A stretch of DNA of 63,270 nucleotides from Phoronis australis (taxonomy: Eukaryota > Phoronida > Phoronidae): contig NMRA01000257.1 in assembly GCA_002633005.1 (NCBI GenBank), forward strand, positions 1 to 63,270. Reading direction: 5' to 3'. The notes below the pieces were generated by a model that saw nothing but the letters and a program-made list of their open reading frames with translations, was not told the origin of the DNA and did no database searches. Shown here piece by piece: positions 61,301 through 63,270 of this stretch. Made by a program: the position numbers and the translations under genes. Positions within the stretch are counted from its first letter, which is position 1. The number at the start of each line of letters is the position of its first letter.

Positions 61301-62726
61301 CAGGCATTTAACACTGATTACTCGTAGCCATACTCAGCAGCAAGATGTAGAGGTGTTTTCTCATCTTGATCCCGCGCACCAGGTGAGGCTTGGCTGGACA
61401 ACAGAGCCATAACCAGTTCTTCTTGGCCAGAACAGGCAGCATAGTGCAAAGGAGTCTTCTCTAATTTGTCTTCTGACTCAAGAACATTGCAGTTCATTCT
61501 CTGAAACGTATTACATCAACATTTAAAAAAACTGAAATTTGCAATTCAACTTTCATGTTATCTCGAGCATGAATTTTAGTAAAGATTAAGTAGCAGTTCT
61601 GTGTCACTGTCACAATAACTTGTGAGAATTGCAATTTATAGCATTTGATTGTAGCAGACATATTGAATATGTAGTGATACTAAGAATTACACGCGCATTT
61701 AGTCTGTACATTTTTTTGTGGTTCAGCTCTTATACACAGAGTAAATTAAGATAAGAATCTGAAACTTTGCATACCCTAGCCTCTTGGAAATTGAAAGTTT
61801 TAAAACAATAGCCTACCAAAAATGTTTCACTTAATATGCGTAAAGTTGTATCATAATTGTGACTTTCAATAGCAAGATGTAAGCAGGTTCTAGAGTCATT
61901 ATCGCGAGATGTTATGTCAGCGCCTCTTGACAGTAGAAACTCCACAGAAAGTTTCTGGCCCCTTTGAGCAGCGCAGAGAAGTGGTGTGAAGCACAAAATG
62001 TCCCTAGCCTCTAAGTCTGCCCCATTCTCCAAGAGAAGAGTCATCACTTTTACGCTGCTATATATTGCAGCTCTGAAATGAACATCATTTTAAGTTGCTT
62101 ATCAAAGACAGCAATTTTGCCAGTTCATCAATGTTAACTACTTCAATGAATGGTAAGTTTTCAAAAATAAATATTCAACAAGATGAAATTGATGAGCACC
62201 CCAGACACTAATAATAAATGCACTTGGCAAAGAAAGGTCAATTCGTCTACTACACTTTAATGGGTTCCAAATGAACTTTAAGACTTGGCAAAGCTCAAAG
62301 CCTCTCCAGAAACTCCAAATTGCTATCAGTAATTGTTGACAAAAGTTAGTTGAGCAGAACTAAGTGGTAGTAATTTCATTAAGTATTAGAGTCGTATATT
62401 AATTACTTCCACTTATGGCCTTTGGAAGGCAAAAAAACAGGTTAAATCTTACACTGGGGAACAGTGAGAGATAAAGGTAATGTTTGCAGTCTGCAAGTAA
62501 CAAAACAATTGAAGAATGAAGCCCTCATTTGTGCAAGACAACAAAGGTCGCTGTGTTTTGAAAAGCTGGTGGACTTTTTTTTTGCTTTCTTTCAACCTTA
62601 CCTGTGTAATGGTGTCATGGTTTCATTGTCAATAGCTCTGATGTTGGCTTGGTGCTCAATCAGTATAGACGCAATGTCTGCGTAGTCATATATTGCAGCC
62701 AGATGCAGTGGTGTCCAATTATTTAG
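43182..62726 (-). CDS. TRPA1: TRPA1-like cation channel, 5' end off window
   Basis: This is the gene-level entry: 17 coding exons, 798 visible codons plus stop. TRPA1 channels are tetrameric plasma-membrane non-selective cation channels opened by irritants, heat or cold depending on species. Visible in order are ankyrin repeats (residues 1-334, counted from the first visible codon), a pre-S1 region (335-427), S1 to S4 (428-586), S5 (587-610), a pore loop and S6 (611-669), the TRP-like segment VGIAVGDIEKV (from 670), and a polar C-terminal tail that may form a coiled coil. The MNLL/VGIAVGDI sequence after S6 and the ankyrin-rich N-terminus point to TRPA1 rather than TRPC, TRPV or NOMPC. Around 320 residues are missing relative to the usual 1100 or so. 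It may be one of several TRPA1 paralogues. Introns contain a foldback element, a TIR element and a P2X7-type pseudogene. Confidence 0.92.
43424..44639. mobile_element. Long inverted-repeat (foldback-like) element
   Basis: The outer 44 bases at each end match as inverted repeats with two mismatches (TATGGGCAGCGAAAA... on both strands). Direct repeats ATTTTC flank the element at 43418-43423 and 44640-44645. Inside each arm are many head-to-tail copies of a roughly 20-base motif containing AACAGACAGGTTACTTG, in opposite orientation in the two arms. A further inverted block (AGAGGGCG...GACGTCACG) lies near 43677-43714 and 44297-44337. There is no transposase frame. It sits in the last TRPA1-like intron. 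Confidence 0.8.
44970..45164 (-). CDS. TRPA1: TRPA1-like exon p (TRP-like segment)
   Basis: Sixty-five codons, residues 670-734. VGIAVGDIEKVSQSAYLTRT then KMQVDFLYNTERSMPKRIQR. This is the sequence after S6 that is nearly invariant in TRPA1 (GLAVGDI....A.L.R..MQV). The borders are tttttag and gtatgt. Confidence 0.95.
45612..45788 (-). CDS. TRPA1: TRPA1-like exon o (pore loop and S6)
   Basis: Residues 611-669: EKFRNVGTLILTTISMSIGE, TEFLETFVESSDDNALSEDA, then S6 YLVGILFIFVMPVALMNLL. The selectivity-filter position reads Ile-Gly-Glu where human TRPA1 has Leu-Gly-Asp, a conservative acidic swap. The borders are ttccag and gttagt. Confidence 0.94.
45985..46120 (-). other. Possible alternative exon in the S5-pore intron
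   Basis: Downstream of S5 there is a good acceptor (ttattttag) in phase 0. It is followed by an open frame of about 40 codons beginning TVFTIDCRTG, ending in TAG near 46000. A donor-like gtaatg after the tenth codon would make a 30-base in-frame microexon. Without it the S5-to-pore spacing already matches other TRPA1 channels, so this is either optional, truncating, or chance. Confidence 0.25.
46198..46269 (-). CDS. TRPA1: TRPA1-like exon n (S5)
   Basis: Twenty-four codons, residues 587-610: ATVLWLLIGMAFASAFGVVL, YDVG. This is membrane helix S5. The acceptor is taacag and the donor gtaata. Phase 0 at both ends. Confidence 0.9.
46706..46766 (-). CDS. TRPA1: TRPA1-like exon m (S4-S5 linker)
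   Basis: Residues 566-586: RLDYVGIYVIMFTTVLKTLL-K. It matches the R....GI.V.M....LKTLL block between S4 and S5 of TRPA1. The borders are tttcag and gtaaag. Confidence 0.92.
46905..47074 (-). CDS. TRPA1: TRPA1-like exon l (S3 and S4)
   Basis: Residues 510-565: GIDSILDIFSWLHLALLVIT, CYMVKVAQEGRKPIFVWRLG, WIAVFLSWVNMTIYLQ. It contains S3 and most of S4. The borders are gttgtag and gtcagt, phase 2 at the end. Confidence 0.92.
48064..48168 (-). CDS. TRPA1: TRPA1-like exon k (S2)
   Basis: Thirty-five codons, residues 475-509: QTVNAGLAAVNVLSEMLFYL, GIVTGVGEIFIMIVR. This is the second membrane helix. The borders are tgacag and gtaatg, phase 0. Confidence 0.9.
49194..49332 (-). CDS. TRPA1: TRPA1-like exon j (S1)
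   Basis: Residues 428-474. QRFGRVAFFA, then S1 (NVIYFMIFLGLLNAYLFILM), then the extracellular S1-S2 loop PITRNVQNVTMTTAEQ with N-glycosylation potential. The borders are ctttcag and gtaatg. Confidence 0.9.
50424..50494 (-). CDS. TRPA1: TRPA1-like exon i (pre-S1 helix), odd donor
   Basis: Residues 405-427: TMVKFRREGLLSHSLIQMAL, KTK, then the first two bases of a Trp codon. It aligns with the AMV....ELL.HP......MKW block. The acceptor is tttacag. The only donor that keeps frame with exon j is GC (TG|gcatgg), which then completes KW-QRFG. The GT one codon later leaves the wrong phase. Confidence 0.75.
51019..51096 (-). CDS. TRPA1: TRPA1-like exon h (pre-S1 linker)
   Basis: Twenty-six codons, residues 379-404. 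MTFNFDYVDPSPDDLCCKKQ then KYIAMT. The NFDYVDP stretch resembles NFKYLQCP of vertebrate TRPA1, but the Cys665 equivalent is not at the same place. Two adjacent cysteines (394-395) lie a little further on. The borders are ttctcag and gtgggt, phase 0. Confidence 0.82.
52402..52725 (+). other. Unrecognised coding-like frame cut by a TIR element
   Basis: DLKIHLEIDATPMPTAGAPD, VSKEDAVAQINSDLVLC, then a more hydrophobic part up to SDILCSYTETGG, where the short element at 52723 begins. The composition looks like real protein sequence. A stop lies just upstream and the frame ends in the element, so it is probably a gene fragment. Not recognised. Confidence 0.25.
52723..52869. mobile_element. Short TIR-like element, C/G-tract ends
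   Basis: GGTGGCAGATTTAG plus a G7 tract at the left faces a C-rich tract plus CCTGGATCGGCATC at the right as imperfect inverted ends. It interrupts the open frame that precedes it at 52402-52725. Confidence 0.4.
53996..54382 (-). pseudogene. P2X7 C-terminal-domain (P2RX7_C) pseudogene
   Basis: Minus-strand reading gives CTWGNCQTTSVVEERLCCQE, VDKVVAKLDEEMKRYN, a stop, then CIVEHGGF. After a frameshift in a run of G it continues PVYINHGVLETAWLQYK and, past another stop, HVAYRQFQKW...ARVVIPACSV. This follows the zinc-binding C.CG.C...E..CC.E, CI.EH.GF, VLE.A...YK and AYRQF..W....RVV.P.C pattern of the P2RX7_C domain. It has at least three in-frame stops, one frameshift and a Cys-to-Trp change in the first CxC. 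A fair acceptor (ccttgcag) at its start suggests a gene copy rather than a processed one. It lies in a TRPA1-like intron, same strand. Confidence 0.72.
55365..55430 (-). repeat. tRNA-like sequence
   Basis: The minus strand reads GTGGCTCAGTGGTTTGAGCC and then GGGTTCGAATCCTGGG, strong A- and B-box matches. The arms are too short for a normal tRNA, so it is probably the head of a SINE. Confidence 0.5.
55797..55930 (-). pseudogene. Likely N-terminal part of the P2RX7_C pseudogene
   Basis: The minus strand reads SSVAEEYFEQYRDGQVDF, SDDSNLSEVEVEVTDPRG, then a stop. The EEYF...DG and acidic Ser-Asp-Glu features parallel the fragment at 2185-2375. Position and strand fit the exon before the decayed domain at 53996-54382. 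The intervening RPY.FEP part was not found. Confidence 0.4.
56234..56363 (-). CDS. TRPA1: TRPA1-like exon g (pre-S1 linker)
   Basis: Residues 335-378: SWKKTMSVRDPDGFTPVRDL, IQHTPEGAEVLFNNCIEVNG. This corresponds to the pre-S1 region that carries electrophile-sensing cysteines in vertebrate TRPA1. Here the position of human Cys621 reads Thr349, while Cys369 matches Cys641. The acceptor is attag. An alternative acceptor ten bases inside (aaaag) would break the frame. Confidence 0.85.
56866..57035 (-). CDS. TRPA1: TRPA1-like exon f (last ankyrin repeats)
   Basis: Residues 279-334: NTALHHACYEGHGAIVQFLL, DHHADVTIKNSAGESALDRA, then a helix ending MLKHK. Only 29 bases of intron separate the acceptor (actttcag) from the inserted TIR element at 57065-58658. 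The donor is gtatgc, phase 2. Confidence 0.93.
57065..58658. mobile_element. TIR DNA transposon copy 2 (hAT-like ends)
   Basis: It has the same 12-base inverted ends as copy 1 and the same internal order. The flanks are TTATC and TAATC, a 5-bp direct repeat with one mismatch. This copy lacks the internal duplication and the 66-base insert seen before the N in copy 1, so it is the better model of the element. It lies in a TRPA1-like intron, 29 bases from the acceptor of exon f. Confidence 0.8.
59724..59835 (-). CDS. TRPA1: TRPA1-like exon e (ankyrin repeat)
   Basis: Residues 241-278: RDENHLTALMIASKYGHMLC, VKELLHFNPAMNAVDKIK. One ankyrin repeat, ending in phase 0 at donor gtaggt. Confidence 0.93.
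59928..60089 (-). CDS. TRPA1: TRPA1-like exon d (ankyrin repeats)
   Basis: Residues 187-240: NGKQECVEVLLNHDVAEIND, GHTPLLLACKNGHEKCVSLL and HFGADLSS. The acceptor is ctttag and the donor gtaaca. Phases are 2 on both sides. Confidence 0.93.
61322..61500 (-). CDS. TRPA1: TRPA1-like exon c (ankyrin repeats)
   Basis: Residues 128-186: RMNCNVLESEDKLEKTPLHY, AACSGQEELVMALLSSQAS and TPLHLAAEYGY. The acceptor is tttcag. The donor gtaatc gives phase 2. The repeat unit breaks off directly after AAEYGY, and the join to the next exon is slightly too long for one ankyrin repeat, so a 3n-length exon may be missing in 60090-61321. Confidence 0.9.
61817..62072 (-). CDS. TRPA1: TRPA1-like exon b (ankyrin repeats)
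   Basis: Residues 42-127, about two and a half repeats: VMTLLLENGADLEARD, CFTPLLCAAQRGQ, VEFLLSRGADITSRDND, TCLHLAIESHNY. It ends in phase 0 (SETFL) at donor gtaggc. Confidence 0.94.
62602..62726 (-). CDS. TRPA1: TRPA1-like exon a (ankyrin repeats), first exon seen
   Basis: Visible residues 1-41. LNNWTPLHLAAIYDYADIA then ILIEHQANIRAIDNETMTPLH, one and a half ankyrin repeats. The acceptor is ttttgcag in phase 0, so at least one exon must lie upstream; none was found in 62727-63270. The donor is gtaagg, phase 2. Confidence 0.93.
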
Positions 62727-63115
62727 CTGCAAAAATAACAACACAAAAACCTGTTAAATTTCATACAAATTTAGAAATGTCAAGAAATACTCAATGCCCA
62801 CAGTCACCTAAAGGGAAAGATGTCCCAGCGGTCATCACCAAGTCCAACCCCCCTCAGGTTGCCACGCAAAACTGACACTGTGCTTGTTTCGAAGTGACGC
62901 TTTACACATCTTGCAGACCAGATGGCTTTTGCTTGGAATTGGGACTACTTGTTAGGGGTGACAGGAAGCGAACCCTGGACTCCCATGAAAGACTTAATTC
63001 TTTGGTATAACTACTATGTGATCACCAAATTCCGCTCTCCACAAAGACTATAAACAATGGGGCTATTCGGAGAGTTCTCCTCGTGGTGTCGCTGCTGTAC
63101 TAGTGGTGATTGAAT

Positions 63116-63201
63116 TGCGCATGCGTGGCTGTCTGCATGTAAACAACTAGTAAAAGATGGAATTTTTATCAAAATACGTCGTCGCGCTAAGCCTTATTAC
63201 T
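63116..63201 (+). promoter_or_regulatory. NRF1-like palindrome and a possible first exon
   Basis: TGCGCATGCG at 63116-63125 is a textbook NRF1 site. An ATG at 63157 opens MEFLSKYVVALSLITANFPG, hydrophobic like a signal peptide, and reaches cag|gtggcc near 63231. A plus-strand gene could start here, but the evidence is thin. Confidence 0.2.
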
Positions 63202-63270
63202 GCTAATTTCCCTGGTGCAAGTCTTCGACAGGTGGCCACAAATTCCCAAAAGACCTAAGGTTACTATATT

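Overview
This is a window of animal nuclear DNA from a draft assembly. All the genes are split by GT-AG introns. The DNA is AT-rich, full of dispersed repeats, and carries one 186-base gap plus two single-N joins. Gene content (an NPC1, a peflin and a TRPA1-like channel, plus relics of a domain shared with the P2X7 receptor C-terminus) fits an invertebrate, probably a marine deuterostome. That is inference; the species cannot be named from the sequence. Allele-like duplications beside the gap suggest a heterozygous diploid assembly.

There are three real genes. (1) NPC1, the lysosomal cholesterol exporter, is on the minus strand from 24136 down to the left edge. Fourteen coding exons (about 932 codons) are visible, and the C-terminal part lies beyond base 1. 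(2) Peflin (PEF1), a penta-EF-hand calcium sensor, is on the plus strand at 24523-37236. It is complete in five coding exons (252 residues). NPC1 and peflin are head to head, with 386 bp between their start codons, so they probably share a bidirectional promoter. (3) A TRPA1-like cation channel is on the minus strand from the right edge down to 43182. Seventeen coding exons (798 codons) cover the later ankyrin repeats, the six membrane segments, the pore and the complete C-terminus. Its N-terminal ankyrin repeats lie beyond base 63270. Peflin and the channel converge on a gene-poor stretch at 37237-43181.

Introns and spacers hold mobile and repetitive DNA. There are two copies of a TIR element (25232-27083 and 57065-58658), a long inverted-repeat element (43424-44639), several short TIR elements, tRNA-like SINE fragments and minisatellites (2948-3389 and 39541-40008). 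A modular repeat family occurs on both strands. There are also two decayed pieces of a P2X7 C-terminal-domain gene. The three genes act in separate processes (sterol export, ER-Golgi calcium signalling, chemosensation). I saw no operon, CRISPR array, rRNA or new multi-gene system.

Exon limits were set by reading-frame continuity, AG/GT borders and family resemblance. No alignment or expression data were available.
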